DNA from: Pelagibius sp.
GTDB lineage: Bacteria; Pseudomonadota; Alphaproteobacteria; Kiloniellales; Kiloniellaceae
Direction of reading: 5' to 3'
DNA: 64,000 bases
NCBI RefSeq assembly: GCF_028289705.1
Contig: NZ_JANQOI010000017.1
Location: 62,001 to 126,000 of the forward strand
Part shown: positions 27,076 to 35,266 of the stretch, piece by piece
Layout of the letters: every line of letters starts with the position of its first letter
How positions within the stretch are numbered: position 1 is the stretch's first letter
Position numbers and translations under genes: made by a program
Notes under the pieces: model-generated
Databases searched by the model: none
Seen by the model: only the letters and a program-made list of their open reading frames with translations
Told to the model about the DNA's origin: nothing

Positions 27076-28626
27076 ATGCAAGCTGCCGCGATCCTCTATT
27101 TGGTCGACACGATGTTCGGCAACCGCTTCTGGTTCCCGCTGTTCGAGCGCGCCCATGCGGCCGGCGGCTACGCGGTCGATGCGGTCTGCTTCCAAAAGCA
27201 TCAGCGCAAGTCGTTTCAAACCCTTGCCTGTTGTCGGCATGTCTATCCCGAACCCGAGTTCGTCTATGGCTACGCGGAGCTTCCGGACCGGCCGGACCCC
27301 GAGCTGGCTGACTGGGTACGGGATTTCGAGCGGGAAGCGGGCTGCCTGATCACCGATCTGATTCAGGCCGACCGCCATGTCGGCCTCGGGTTCCAGCAGG
27401 CCGGCCTCAACAATCCCGAGACCCATAACCGGCGCAAGGCCGCCTACTGGCGCACGCTGCGCTACATCAGGCAGCTCGACGGCTATGTCGAGGAGATCCT
27501 CGACCGCTCCGCCCCGAGCCTGGTGGTCACCTCGGTGGTCGCCGATCTCTACAGCAAGCTGATCTGCGCCAAGGCCCGGGCCCGCGGCATCCCCATCAGA
27601 ATGTTCAACTCGCTGCAGGTCGGCAGCCTTTATGGCTGGTATCACGACGAGTACTGGACCCATCCGCCTCTGAGACACGCCCTGCAAGGCAAGATCGACG
27701 CGGCCCCACCGCAACTGGTCACCCCACCCGTGGGCAGCGGAACGCCGGAAGGCGCCAATCAGGATCTCGAGCCGGTTTACGCCACGCACTACCTGGCGAA
27801 GCTGAAGGCCGGCCTGGGCCTGCGCGCGCTGCTGCGCAGCCTGGTCCAGGAGGCAAAGCGATCGCTTGGCAATCTCAAAACGAAACGCCCCGACCGCCCG
27901 AGCTTCCTTGAGGCCGCCAAGCTGCAACTCCGCATACGACGCCAGTTCAGGGAGCTGGAACGGCGCGTGGGACAGCAGCCGGAGGAACTGCCCGAGCCCT
28001 TCGTGCTCTACGCGCTCCACAAGGAGCCGGAGGCCTCGACCATGGTCAAGGCGCCGGAGTTCAACAATCAGCTCGCGATCATCGACCTGGTGGCGCGCGC
28101 GCTGCCCGGCGGCTACACGCTGCTGGTCAAGGAGAGCATGGTGTCCCTCGGCTTCCGCTCCCAGGGCTTCTATCAGGCCGTTTCCGAGTTGCCCAACGTG
28201 CAGCTCGTCATGCCGGACCGCCGGGCCAGCGATCTTCTGCCGATGGCCGCCGCAACGGTGGTGATCACCGGCACAGTCGGGCTGGAAGCGGCAAGGGCCG
28301 GCATCCCGGTTCTCTCCTTCGGCACGCGGAACAACTACGATCCCATCGAGCACGTCCACGTCGTCACCGACTTCCTGCAGGTTCGCGCGAAGCTGGCCGA
28401 ACTGCTCGCGGAGGTTCCGGAGACCACAAAGCAGCGCCGCGCGCGCCAGGCCCGGCTCTACGACGAGGCCGCCGCCGAGCTGGGGATCGAGATCGGGGAG
28501 TTCTTCGAGGCCAAACGCCGCAGCTCGGCACCGGTCGCCGAGCATGTCATCGAGCGCGCCATCGACCTGCTGTTGGCCTCGCTCTCCAGCACGCCACAGC
28601 CGGCGCGGAGGGTTTCGCAATCGTAA
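27076..28626 (+). CDS. Capsule-polysaccharide-synthesis-like protein (PF05159-like, GT-B)
   Basis: A 516-residue soluble protein. The C-terminal half has the pattern of capsule synthesis/Kdo-transferase-like proteins: YALHKEPEASTMV, TLLVKESMVSLGFRSQGFY, and VITGTVGLEAARAGIPVLSFG near the sugar-nucleotide site. The N-terminal half is a variable acceptor-side domain. GGGAA precedes ATG 27076. A paralogue with the same C-terminal motifs lies at 36069-37631. It is first in an operon with a methyltransferase, a PIG-L deacetylase and a FemAB-like protein. The substrate is unknown; glycosyl transfer is inferred from fold-level motifs. Confidence 0.72.
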   Translation: MQAAAILYLVDTMFGNRFWFPLFERAHAAGGYAVDAVCFQKHQRKSFQTLACCRHVYPEPEFVYGYAELPDRPDPELADWVRDFEREAGCLITDLIQADRHVGLGFQQAGLNNPETHNRRKAAYWRTLRYIRQLDGYVEEILDRSAPSLVVTSVVADLYSKLICAKARARGIPIRMFNSLQVGSLYGWYHDEYWTHPPLRHALQGKIDAAPPQLVTPPVGSGTPEGANQDLEPVYATHYLAKLKAGLGLRALLRSLVQEAKRSLGNLKTKRPDRPSFLEAAKLQLRIRRQFRELERRVGQQPEELPEPFVLYALHKEPEASTMVKAPEFNNQLAIIDLVARALPGGYTLLVKESMVSLGFRSQGFYQAVSELPNVQLVMPDRRASDLLPMAAATVVITGTVGLEAARAGIPVLSFGTRNNYDPIEHVHVVTDFLQVRAKLAELLAEVPETTKQRRARQARLYDEAAAELGIEIGEFFEAKRRSSAPVAEHVIERAIDLLLASLSSTPQPARRVSQS

Positions 28627-29405
28627 GGGACCAGAACCTGGAGATCTGGCAGACTGGCGGGCTGGTCGGCGACTACCTCGAGCGCTCGGAGCTCTACCCC
28701 GGCGAAGAGCGTTTTCTGAGCGACCATGCCGAGGAACTCAAGACCGCCAAGCTGCTCGACATCGGGGTCGGCGCCGGGCGGACCACCGCGCGCTTTGCCG
28801 CCGCCGTGCGGGACTATGTGGGTGCCGACTACTCTCCTTCCATGGTCGAGGCGGTCACCCGCAAGTTTGCCGGCAAGCTGGAGAACGCCCGCTTCGAGCA
28901 GGCCGACGCCCGGGATCTCGGCAACCACGCCGAGGGCAGCTTCGATGCCATCCTCTTCAGTTTCAACGGCCTCGACACCCTGGGCGCCGAGGAGCGAGCG
29001 ATGTTCCTGGACGAGGCCCGGAGGGTCCTGCGGGACGATGGCCTGCTGGCCTTTTCCTCCCACAACCTCAGCGCCCTGGACCAGGTGTTCCGCTTCAAGC
29101 GCGCCAGATCGGTGGCCAAGCTGATCGAACACACCAAGCGCAAGGCGATCCAGCTTTCGCGCAATCCGCCGCTGTCCAAACTGATGGCCCGGGATTGGGC
29201 GCTGGTCTACGACGGCACCCACGGCAAGCTGTTGCGCCACTACTATGTGACGCCGCCGGCCCAGGTGCGCCAACTGGCCGAGCACGGCTTCGGCGAGATC
29301 CGGGTGATCGACACCAAAACCGGCGACGAGTTGGAGCCGGACTCCCGGGCCGCAGCGCGAGCGCGCTGGCCCTACTTCTTCGCCCGGGCCCAGAAGCGCG
29401 CCTGA
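28620..29405 (+). CDS. Class I SAM-dependent methyltransferase with a non-canonical start codon
   Basis: About 261 residues. SAM motif I is LLDIGVGAGRTT, then VGADYSPSMVEA, FDAILFSFNGLDTL (motif II) and VLRDDGLLAFSSHN (motif III). Motif I lies upstream of the first in-frame GTG (28806), and no in-frame ATG, GTG or TTG occurs from there back past the end of the preceding gene. The best candidates are ATC 28620, with a perfect GGAGGG seven bases upstream and overlapping the preceding stop, or CTG 28638 with AAGGGA upstream. The coordinates use ATC 28620. A base error is the other explanation. Substrate unknown, probably a sugar or lipid precursor. Confidence 0.72.
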   Translation: MVRDQNLEIWQTGGLVGDYLERSELYPGEERFLSDHAEELKTAKLLDIGVGAGRTTARFAAAVRDYVGADYSPSMVEAVTRKFAGKLENARFEQADARDLGNHAEGSFDAILFSFNGLDTLGAEERAMFLDEARRVLRDDGLLAFSSHNLSALDQVFRFKRARSVAKLIEHTKRKAIQLSRNPPLSKLMARDWALVYDGTHGKLLRHYYVTPPAQVRQLAEHGFGEIRVIDTKTGDELEPDSRAAARARWPYFFARAQKRA

Positions 29406-29430
29406 GCCATGTCTGGCGGTTGGTGAGCGG

Positions 29431-30279
29431 ATGCTGAGACTTCTGAAGCGCACGGGACGGCGGCTGGTGGCGGGTCTGGCCTCGCCGGCACCCAGCGCGG
29501 AGCTCTGGAAATCCGTGGCGGAGCTGCAACATGCGGCCAGGGTGGTGGATCTGGCGCGCCGGCGCGCGCTTTTCACCCCCCAGCTCACCGAGGCGCCCAA
29601 GGACCAGCGCGTTGTCGTCATCGCTCCGCATCCGGACGACGAGGTGATCGGCTGCGGCGGCACCCTGATCCTGGCGCGCCGGCACGGCTGCGCCGTCCGG
29701 GTCGTCTATCTGACCTCCGAAGGCTTCCAGGGCGCCGAGCAGCGGGTCGCCGAGGCGCGGCAGGTCTGCACCCACCTGGGGGCCGAGGCGGTGTTCCTGC
29801 CGTTCGTGCCCGGCCGGATCCCGATCACCGAGGACGCGGCGCGGCAGTTGGCCGAGGCCGTCGAGGCCTTCTCGCCCGGCCACATATTCCTGCCCTTCAT
29901 CCTCGACGATCACGACGATCACCGCCGCGCCATCGAATTGTTTCGCGCGGCGGCCGGCTCCGGCCATCTGCGCGGTGAGCCAATGCTCTGGGCCTACCAG
30001 GTCTACAGCGGCGCGCCCCTGCCGAACGTCGTCGACATCTCCGAGGCGGCGTCAGAAAAGCGCACCGCCATTGCCTTCTACCGCTCGGAGATGGAAAAGC
30101 GGCACTGGGCCCACTATGCCCTGGGGCAGAACGCCGCCGCGTCCCGGTTTCTGCCCTCCAGCGCCAGGGAACACTACGCAGAGTTGTTCTTCCGCTCGAC
30201 GCTGGAGGACTACCTGGCGCTGGCGGACACCTACTTCGCGCAAGGTAACACCTACCACCGCAGCTACCGGGACGGCTGA
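29431..30279 (+). CDS. PIG-L/LmbE-family deacetylase
   Basis: A 282-residue zinc-dependent N-deacetylase. The metal motif is VIAPHPDDEVIGCGG (His67, Asp70) and the second motif FILDDHDDHRRAIELF supplies further metal and catalytic residues. Members remove acetyl groups from GlcNAc-containing lipids, mycothiol precursors or bacillithiol, and in glycan clusters from amino sugars. ATG 29431 is 25 bases after the methyltransferase stop. The next gene is a FemAB-like acyltransferase, so removal of an acetyl followed by re-acylation is a reasonable inference. Confidence 0.88.
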   Translation: MLRLLKRTGRRLVAGLASPAPSAELWKSVAELQHAARVVDLARRRALFTPQLTEAPKDQRVVVIAPHPDDEVIGCGGTLILARRHGCAVRVVYLTSEGFQGAEQRVAEARQVCTHLGAEAVFLPFVPGRIPITEDAARQLAEAVEAFSPGHIFLPFILDDHDDHRRAIELFRAAAGSGHLRGEPMLWAYQVYSGAPLPNVVDISEAASEKRTAIAFYRSEMEKRHWAHYALGQNAAASRFLPSSAREHYAELFFRSTLEDYLALADTYFAQGNTYHRSYRDG

Positions 30280-30331
30280 CGCGGTGGCCCCTCGACCCCC
30301 TTCGATTGCGCGCGCCGGGAGCGCCCGCTAG

Positions 30332-31378
30332 GTGACGGAGCTCAGGGTTCTGACCGCACGCAACGAAGAGGTGGCGCCGCTGCTGAAGACCCTGGAGGGC
30401 TATGGCGCCCCCGCGCATTGCCTTGCCGCCCCCGCGTGGCTTCCGGTGCTGTCCAAGGCCTATGGGGTCGAGACCGTCTTCTTCCATCTGCGCGAAGCCG
30501 ATGGCCGGCGGATCGCCGGCCAGCTTCCCGCCTACTACGGGAAGGGGGGCAAGGCACTCTACGGCCTGCGCTACGGCCTGCGGGCCCGCAGCGCGCAACA
30601 GGCCGAAGCGCTTCTGAAGAGCGCTGAGGACTTCGCCAGAACCAACGGCCTGGCGAAGATCGACCTTGGACTGGAGGCGGGCCTGGCCTTGACGCATGCC
30701 GATGTTATCACGGCGGCAACGTTTTCCTTCGATCTGAGCGGCTGCCGCGGAGAGGACGATCTCTGGCCGCTTCTGTCCCAGAGCGGCCGGCGCGCCCTGC
30801 GCGCGGCCCTGCGCAGCGACCAGCGCCCGTGCAGCGGCTGGGAGCACTTTGACGCCGCCTTTCGGCTGTATCGGGAGGCCATGGCGCCCAAGGGCGTGAG
30901 GGTGCACAGCGAAGCTTTCCTGCGCGCAATCGCCGAAGGCTTCCCCGACAGCTTCGTGCCGCTGGTCTGCTATGAAGACGAGACCCCCGTCGCGTCTGCC
31001 TTCCTGCTGCTCGGCGAGGACGTCGGCGCCTATCTCTATGGCGGCACCACCGCGCGCGGCACCGACCTCAGGTCGGCAACGCTGCTCTACTTCACCATGA
31101 TGAAGCTCTGCCAGGAACGCGGACTGGCCTGCTTCGATGCCGGCGAGTCGGCGCAAGGCAGCGGCACCTTCGAGTTCAAGCGGCGCCTGGGGGGCCGGCA
31201 GGTCGAGATCTGCTACCTGCGCAAAACGGTCAGCGGCCAAGGCAGTCTCGGGGCGGCGGCAGCCCGGCAGGTCTCGCGCCTCACCGCCGGGCTCGCCCGC
31301 GCGGCCGCCAAGGGGCCCTTGGCGGCCCTGGCCCCCCGTGGCGGCGGACAGAACATCACCGCGCGGCGGATCATCTGA
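30332..31378 (+). CDS. FemAB/GNAT-like acyltransferase
   Basis: A 348-residue protein of the FemAB-like (BioF2-like) acetyltransferase group: an N-terminal GNAT-like lobe (LSKAYGVETVFFHL, LYGLRYGLRARSAQQAEALL) and a second lobe (YREAMAPKGVRVHSEAFL, VASAFLLLGEDVGAYLYGG, CFDAGESAQGSGTFEFKRRL). Such proteins in polysaccharide clusters are thought to acylate amino sugars or link amino acids. GTG 30332 is used; no ATG fits. It closes the first operon of the cluster. Confidence 0.75.
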   Translation: MTELRVLTARNEEVAPLLKTLEGYGAPAHCLAAPAWLPVLSKAYGVETVFFHLREADGRRIAGQLPAYYGKGGKALYGLRYGLRARSAQQAEALLKSAEDFARTNGLAKIDLGLEAGLALTHADVITAATFSFDLSGCRGEDDLWPLLSQSGRRALRAALRSDQRPCSGWEHFDAAFRLYREAMAPKGVRVHSEAFLRAIAEGFPDSFVPLVCYEDETPVASAFLLLGEDVGAYLYGGTTARGTDLRSATLLYFTMMKLCQERGLACFDAGESAQGSGTFEFKRRLGGRQVEICYLRKTVSGQGSLGAAAARQVSRLTAGLARAAAKGPLAALAPRGGGQNITARRII

Positions 31379-31510
31379 GGCCTTGCAGGTCGATTTCTGC
31401 ATGGGCAGATCCGTGCCCCGGAAGCCATCCGGCATCCAGCCTCACGGCCCTCTTGAGGGTTCAATTTCCTGTGTTTAACAATTTGAAAATAATACTTAAT
31501 TCTCTACAGA

Positions 31511-31557
31511 GTTCAGGTGGTGAACACTTGACAGCAGCCATTTCAGAGGAGTAGAAG
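31511..31557 (+). promoter_or_regulatory. Palindromic operator GTTC-N7-GAAC abutting TTGACA-N18-TAGAAG promoter (regulator gene)
   Basis: GTTC 31511-31514 and GAAC 31522-31525 form a palindrome; TTGACA is at 31528-31533 and TAGAAG at 31552-31557 after 18 bases. The same design occurs before 27076. A transcript would begin near 31564, just before the AAGGGAG ribosome binding site of the regulator gene. The surrounding gap (31379-31576) is clearly AT-richer than the genes and also has TTAAC at 31475. Confidence 0.55.
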
Positions 31558-31576
31558 AAGCCTCTAAGGGAGCACC

Positions 31577-32266
31577 TTGAAGACTCACAGGGGTGCGCCG
31601 GAGCAGCGCTTGGCCTCGCAGAACGAACCAGCCGTCGAACAGGATCAGGAAGGCGATTCCACACGCCTGATCCTGCATGCGATCGAGTCGCGGGACCGGG
31701 TGACCCAGCGGGGCCTGGCCGCCGAGCTGGGCATCGCCCTGGGCCTGACCAACATCTATCTGAAGCGCTGCCTCAGCAAAGGCCTGATCAAGATGCGCAA
31801 GGCGCCGGCCCGGCGCTATGCCTATTACCTGACGTCGAAAGGCTTCACCGAAAAGGCGCGGCTGACCGCCAAGTTCCTGCGCCGCTCCCTCAGCTTCTTT
31901 CGCCTGGCCCGCCAGGACTGTGCCGAACTCTTCGATCAGTGCCGCAACAGGGGCATCGAGAAGGTCGCCTTCGTCGGCGCCGGGGATCTCTGCGAGATCG
32001 CATCGCTGGCCGCGCTCGACAGTGAGGTCGAGGTGGTCGCGGTGCTGGACGAGGTGACCAACCGCCAGAAGGTCGCGGGCATCCCTGTCGTGCGCCGCCT
32101 CGATCAGCTTCCCGCGGCGGAAATTCTGGTGATCACCGATACCAGGGACCCGCAGGCCTGCTTCGACCGTCTGGCCGAATGGCATCCGCCGGAGAAGATC
32201 CTGTTCCCGGGCTTTTTGCACCTCTCGCGGGGCCGCAACGGCGGCCGGGAGGGCAGGTCCCGATGA
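31577..32266 (+). CDS. Winged-helix transcriptional regulator with C-terminal Rossmann domain
   Basis: A 229-residue protein. Residues 25-95 form a MarR-like winged helix (STRLILHAIESRDRVTQRGL, AAELGIALGLTNIYLKRCL, then the wing APARRYAYYLTSKGF). From about residue 127 a Rossmann-like domain begins (KVAFVGAGDLCEIASLAAL, VVAVLDEVTNRQKVAGIPVV) of the kind that binds nucleotides or nucleotide-sugars in CoA-binding and PglD-type proteins. TTG 31577 follows AAGGGAG by four bases. Its last codons overlap the NusG-like gene as ATGA. The position at the head of the nonulosonate genes and its palindromic promoter suggest cluster-specific, possibly autoregulated control. Confidence 0.8.
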   Translation: MKTHRGAPEQRLASQNEPAVEQDQEGDSTRLILHAIESRDRVTQRGLAAELGIALGLTNIYLKRCLSKGLIKMRKAPARRYAYYLTSKGFTEKARLTAKFLRRSLSFFRLARQDCAELFDQCRNRGIEKVAFVGAGDLCEIASLAALDSEVEVVAVLDEVTNRQKVAGIPVVRRLDQLPAAEILVITDTRDPQACFDRLAEWHPPEKILFPGFLHLSRGRNGGREGRSR

Positions 32267-32763
32267 CCGACTGGTATGTGGTGCAGACCCTGGCGCGGTC
32301 CGAGGACCGCGCGGAGATCAACCTGAAACGCCAGGGGTTTCAAAGCTATCTGCCGAAGCTCCGCCGGGAGCGGCGCCACGCCCGGCGGCGGGAGATCGTC
32401 GCCTCGCCGCTCTTTCCCGGCTACCTCTTCGTCGAGATCGACATATCCCGGCAACCTTGGCGCTGCATCAACGGCACCTTTGGCGTGAGCCATCTGGTTT
32501 GCCATGGCAGCAGACCGAGCCCGGTTCCGCTTGGCGTCGTCGAGAGCCTGAGGGCGCGCGAAGACGAGACGGGCTTTGTCACGCTGGAGCCTCGGCGCTT
32601 CGAGCGGGGCGAGGCGCTGCGGTTCGTCAGCGGCGCCATGCGGGACTGTTTCGGCCTTTTCGAAGGCATGGCCGCGCGCGAGCGGGTCATCGTGCTGCTC
32701 GACCTGCTCGGCCGCAAGGTGCGGGTCGAAGCGCCCCTGGACGCCGTCGCCGCGGCGACCTGA
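32263..32763 (+). CDS. NusG-family elongation factor (RfaH-like)
   Basis: A 166-residue specialised NusG paralogue. The NGN domain starts at once (DWYVVQTLARSEDRAEINL, QGFQSYLPKLRRE, SPLFPGYLFVEID) and a KOW-like C-terminal domain follows (GEALRFVSGAMRDCFGLFEG, RVIVLLDLLGRKVRVEAPL). The lack of Lys-rich linkers and the site at the head of a polysaccharide cluster are typical of RfaH/TaA/LoaP proteins, which bind paused polymerase at a leader sequence and suppress termination in long operons. ATG 32263 overlaps the upstream stop. The downstream leader contains an ops-like GCGGTAGC. Confidence 0.9.
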   Translation: MTDWYVVQTLARSEDRAEINLKRQGFQSYLPKLRRERRHARRREIVASPLFPGYLFVEIDISRQPWRCINGTFGVSHLVCHGSRPSPVPLGVVESLRAREDETGFVTLEPRRFERGEALRFVSGAMRDCFGLFEGMAARERVIVLLDLLGRKVRVEAPLDAVAAAT

Positions 32764-32821
32764 CCGGCGCCCGCCCGCGGCGCCTTTGTTCTTCGGTCTT
32801 GGTGAAGTTTTCACCCGGACT

Positions 32822-32882
32822 GCGGTAGCAGTGGTCAAACCCGGTTTTCCCGGAAGGGACTTGCGAAGCACTTCCGGAACCG
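32822..32882 (+). promoter_or_regulatory. Candidate ops-like element and leader hairpin before pseB
   Basis: GCGGTAGC at 32822-32829 is identical to eight contiguous bases of the enterobacterial ops element (GGCGGTAGCGT) that recruits RfaH. Twelve bases later a strong stem begins: CGGTT plus CCGGAAG (32842-32846, 32850-32856) pairs with CTTCCGG plus AACCG (32871-32882), 12 bp with a three-base bulge and a 14-base loop, and no T run follows. The site lies in the 188-base untranslated gap between the RfaH-like gene and pseB. The function is inferred from position and similarity only. Confidence 0.4.
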
Positions 32883-32951
32883 CCCGATAGACCGGAGCCG
32901 CCGCTCTGACCCGCCTACCGCTTTCATTCCAGCCTTCCATCAGAGAGACCC

Positions 32952-33992
32952 ATGTCCCCGTCGACGACCACTGACTTTTCCTCGGACCAGGATTTCGACC
33001 TCAACGGCAAGTCCGTGCTGATCACCGGCGGCACCGGCTCCTTCGGCAAGCGCTTCGTGAAGACGGTCCTGGAGCGCTACCAGCCACGGCGCCTGATCAT
33101 CTTCTCCCGCGATGAACTGAAGCAGTTCGAGATGGCGCTCACCTTCTCGCCGGAACGCTATGCCTGTCTGCGCTACTTCATCGGTGACGTACGCGACAGC
33201 GACCGTCTCGATATGGCCCTGCGGGAGGTCGACGTGGTGGTCCACGCCGCCGCGCTGAAACAGGTGCCGGCGGCCGAGTACAATCCCTTCGAGTGCATCC
33301 AGACCAACGTCATCGGGGCCGAGAACGTGGTCCGCGCCGCCTTGCGCAACGGCGCCGAGCGGGTCATCGCCCTTTCGACCGACAAGGCTGCCAACCCGGT
33401 CAACCTCTATGGCGCCAGCAAGCTGGCCTCGGACAAGATCTTCGTGGCGGCCAACAATCTGAGCGGAACCATCGGCACCTCCTTCTCGGTGGTGCGCTAC
33501 GGCAACGTCATGGGCTCGCGAGGCAGCGTCGTCCCCTTCTTCCAGAAGCTGATCGACGAGGGGGCCGAGAGCCTGCCCATTACCGACGAGAACATGACCC
33601 GCTTCTGGATCACCCTGCAGCAGGGCGTGGACTTCGTGCTGTCCTGCTTCACGCTGATGCGCGGCGGTGAGATCTTCGTCCCCAAGATCCCGAGCATGCG
33701 CATCACCGACCTGGCGAAGTTCATGGCACCGGCGCTGCCGCATCGCGAGGTGGGCATCCGCCCCGGCGAGAAGATCCACGAGGTGCTGATCACCGAAGAG
33801 GACTCGCGCAACACCTTCGAGTTGGCCGACCGCTACATGATCATGCCGGAGTTCAAGAGCTACCTGCGCCCCAACCCCGAAGAGCTCGGCGCCTCGCCGG
33901 TCCAACCGGGGTTCAAGTTCGCCAGCAACAACAACGACGACTGGCTCGACGAGACCCGTCTGGCCACCATGATGCAAGAAGCCGCGGAGTGA
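32952..33992 (+). CDS. pseB: UDP-N-acetylglucosamine 4,6-dehydratase (inverting), PseB
   Basis: A 346-residue SDR enzyme that starts pseudaminic acid synthesis. Cofactor motif LITGGTGSFGKRF (about 24-36). The atypical active site STDKAANPVNLYGASK supplies Asp144, Lys145, Tyr153 and Lys157, as in FlaA1/PseB. HAAALKQVPAAEYNPFECI is the family signature. The extra C-terminal 25 residues (VQPGFKFASNNNDDWL) are usual. It is followed by pseC with a one-base stop/start overlap. It acts in the cytoplasm. Confidence 0.95.
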   Translation: MSPSTTTDFSSDQDFDLNGKSVLITGGTGSFGKRFVKTVLERYQPRRLIIFSRDELKQFEMALTFSPERYACLRYFIGDVRDSDRLDMALREVDVVVHAAALKQVPAAEYNPFECIQTNVIGAENVVRAALRNGAERVIALSTDKAANPVNLYGASKLASDKIFVAANNLSGTIGTSFSVVRYGNVMGSRGSVVPFFQKLIDEGAESLPITDENMTRFWITLQQGVDFVLSCFTLMRGGEIFVPKIPSMRITDLAKFMAPALPHREVGIRPGEKIHEVLITEEDSRNTFELADRYMIMPEFKSYLRPNPEELGASPVQPGFKFASNNNDDWLDETRLATMMQEAAE

Positions 33993-35200
33993 TGGGCGAA
34001 CCGCCCCCTTTCCTGCCCTACGGGCGCCAACTCGTCGACGAGGACGACATCGCCGCGGTCACAGAAGTGCTGCGTGGCGACTGGCTGACGACAGGGCCGA
34101 TGGTCGAACGCCTGGAAGAAGCGGTGCGCGGCTACATCGGCGCGGAGCATGCCATCGCCTGCGCCAATGGGACCGCGGCCCTGCACCTGGCGGCGATGGC
34201 ACTCGGCCTGGGGCCCGGCGACAAGGTGATCGTGCCCGCCGTCACCTTCCTGGCCACCGCCAATGCGGCCACCTACGTGGGGGCCGAGGTGGTCTTTGCC
34301 GACTGCGATGCCACGGACGGCCTGATGGGGCCGGCGGAGCTCGAAGACGCGCTGGAGCGCGCCGGGCCCGGCGTCAAAGCGGTCTTCCCCGTCCACCTGG
34401 CCGGCCAGTGTTCCGATCTCGATGCCATCTACGCGATTGCGCGGCGCCACGGGCTTGCCGTCGTCGAGGACGCCGCCCATGCCATCGGCACACGGATCGC
34501 CGGGGCGGACGGCCGGGAACGCTTCATCGGCGATTGCCCGGAGGCCGGCCTCGCCACCTTCTCCTTTCACCCCGTCAAGACCATGACCATGGGCGAAGGC
34601 GGCATGGTCACGACCAATGACTCAAATCTCGCGGAGCGCGCCCGGCGCTTCCGCTCCCACGGCATGCGGCGCGAGCCCGAGGCCTTCGAGAACAGCGCCA
34701 TGGCCTTCATGCAGGATGGCGGGGCCAATCCCTGGTACTACGAGATGGCGGAACCGGGCTTCAACTACCGCGCCACCGATTTTCAGTGCGCCCTGGGCCT
34801 CAGCCAGTTCAAAAAGCTGGAGCGCTTCGTCGCGCAGCGCCGGGCGCTGGCCGAGCACTACGACACTCTCCTGCGCGACCTCCAGCTTCCGGTCACGCCG
34901 ATCCGCAGGAACCCGCTCTGCACGGCGGCCTGGCACCTCTATGCCGTGCTCATCGACTTCGACGAGATCGAGGTCGAGCGCGGCGCGGTGATGCAGCGGC
35001 TGCGGGAGCAGGGCATCGGCACGCAGGTGCACTACATCCCGGTCCACACGCAGCCCTTCTACCGCCGCAGGAACGGCGATCTTTCGTTGCCCGGGGCCGA
35101 GCGCTACTACGCCCAGACCCTCTCCCTGCCGCTCTTCGCCGGCATGGACGAGAGCGACGTCGACCGGGTCGCCACCGCTCTACAGACCAGCCTGCGCTGA
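33992..35200 (+). CDS. pseC: UDP-4-amino-4,6-dideoxy-N-acetyl-L-altrosamine transaminase, PseC
   Basis: A 402-residue PLP aminotransferase of the DegT/DnrJ/EryC1/StrS family. Motifs: GDWLTTGPMVERLEEA at the start, CANGTAALHLAAMALGLGPG, VEDAAHAIGT (PLP Asp) and the PLP lysine at K196 in SFHPVKTMTMGEGG. QVHYIPVHTQPFYR near the C-terminus is typical of PseC. ATG 33992 overlaps the pseB stop (TGATG); a GTG lies one codon upstream. It aminates the PseB product at C4. Confidence 0.95.
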   Translation: MGEPPPFLPYGRQLVDEDDIAAVTEVLRGDWLTTGPMVERLEEAVRGYIGAEHAIACANGTAALHLAAMALGLGPGDKVIVPAVTFLATANAATYVGAEVVFADCDATDGLMGPAELEDALERAGPGVKAVFPVHLAGQCSDLDAIYAIARRHGLAVVEDAAHAIGTRIAGADGRERFIGDCPEAGLATFSFHPVKTMTMGEGGMVTTNDSNLAERARRFRSHGMRREPEAFENSAMAFMQDGGANPWYYEMAEPGFNYRATDFQCALGLSQFKKLERFVAQRRALAEHYDTLLRDLQLPVTPIRRNPLCTAAWHLYAVLIDFDEIEVERGAVMQRLREQGIGTQVHYIPVHTQPFYRRRNGDLSLPGAERYYAQTLSLPLFAGMDESDVDRVATALQTSLR

Positions 35201-35266
35201 GCGGCGGCAAGCGCCCCCGCGCATCCTTCGCCCGTCGCATCATTCGACAGAGACCCGAACCACGCG

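Noticed and set aside
26959-28620. 553-codon minus-strand frame opposite the first capsule-like gene
   Set aside because: Antisense shadow; the plus strand has clear capsule-synthesis motifs and a ribosome binding site.
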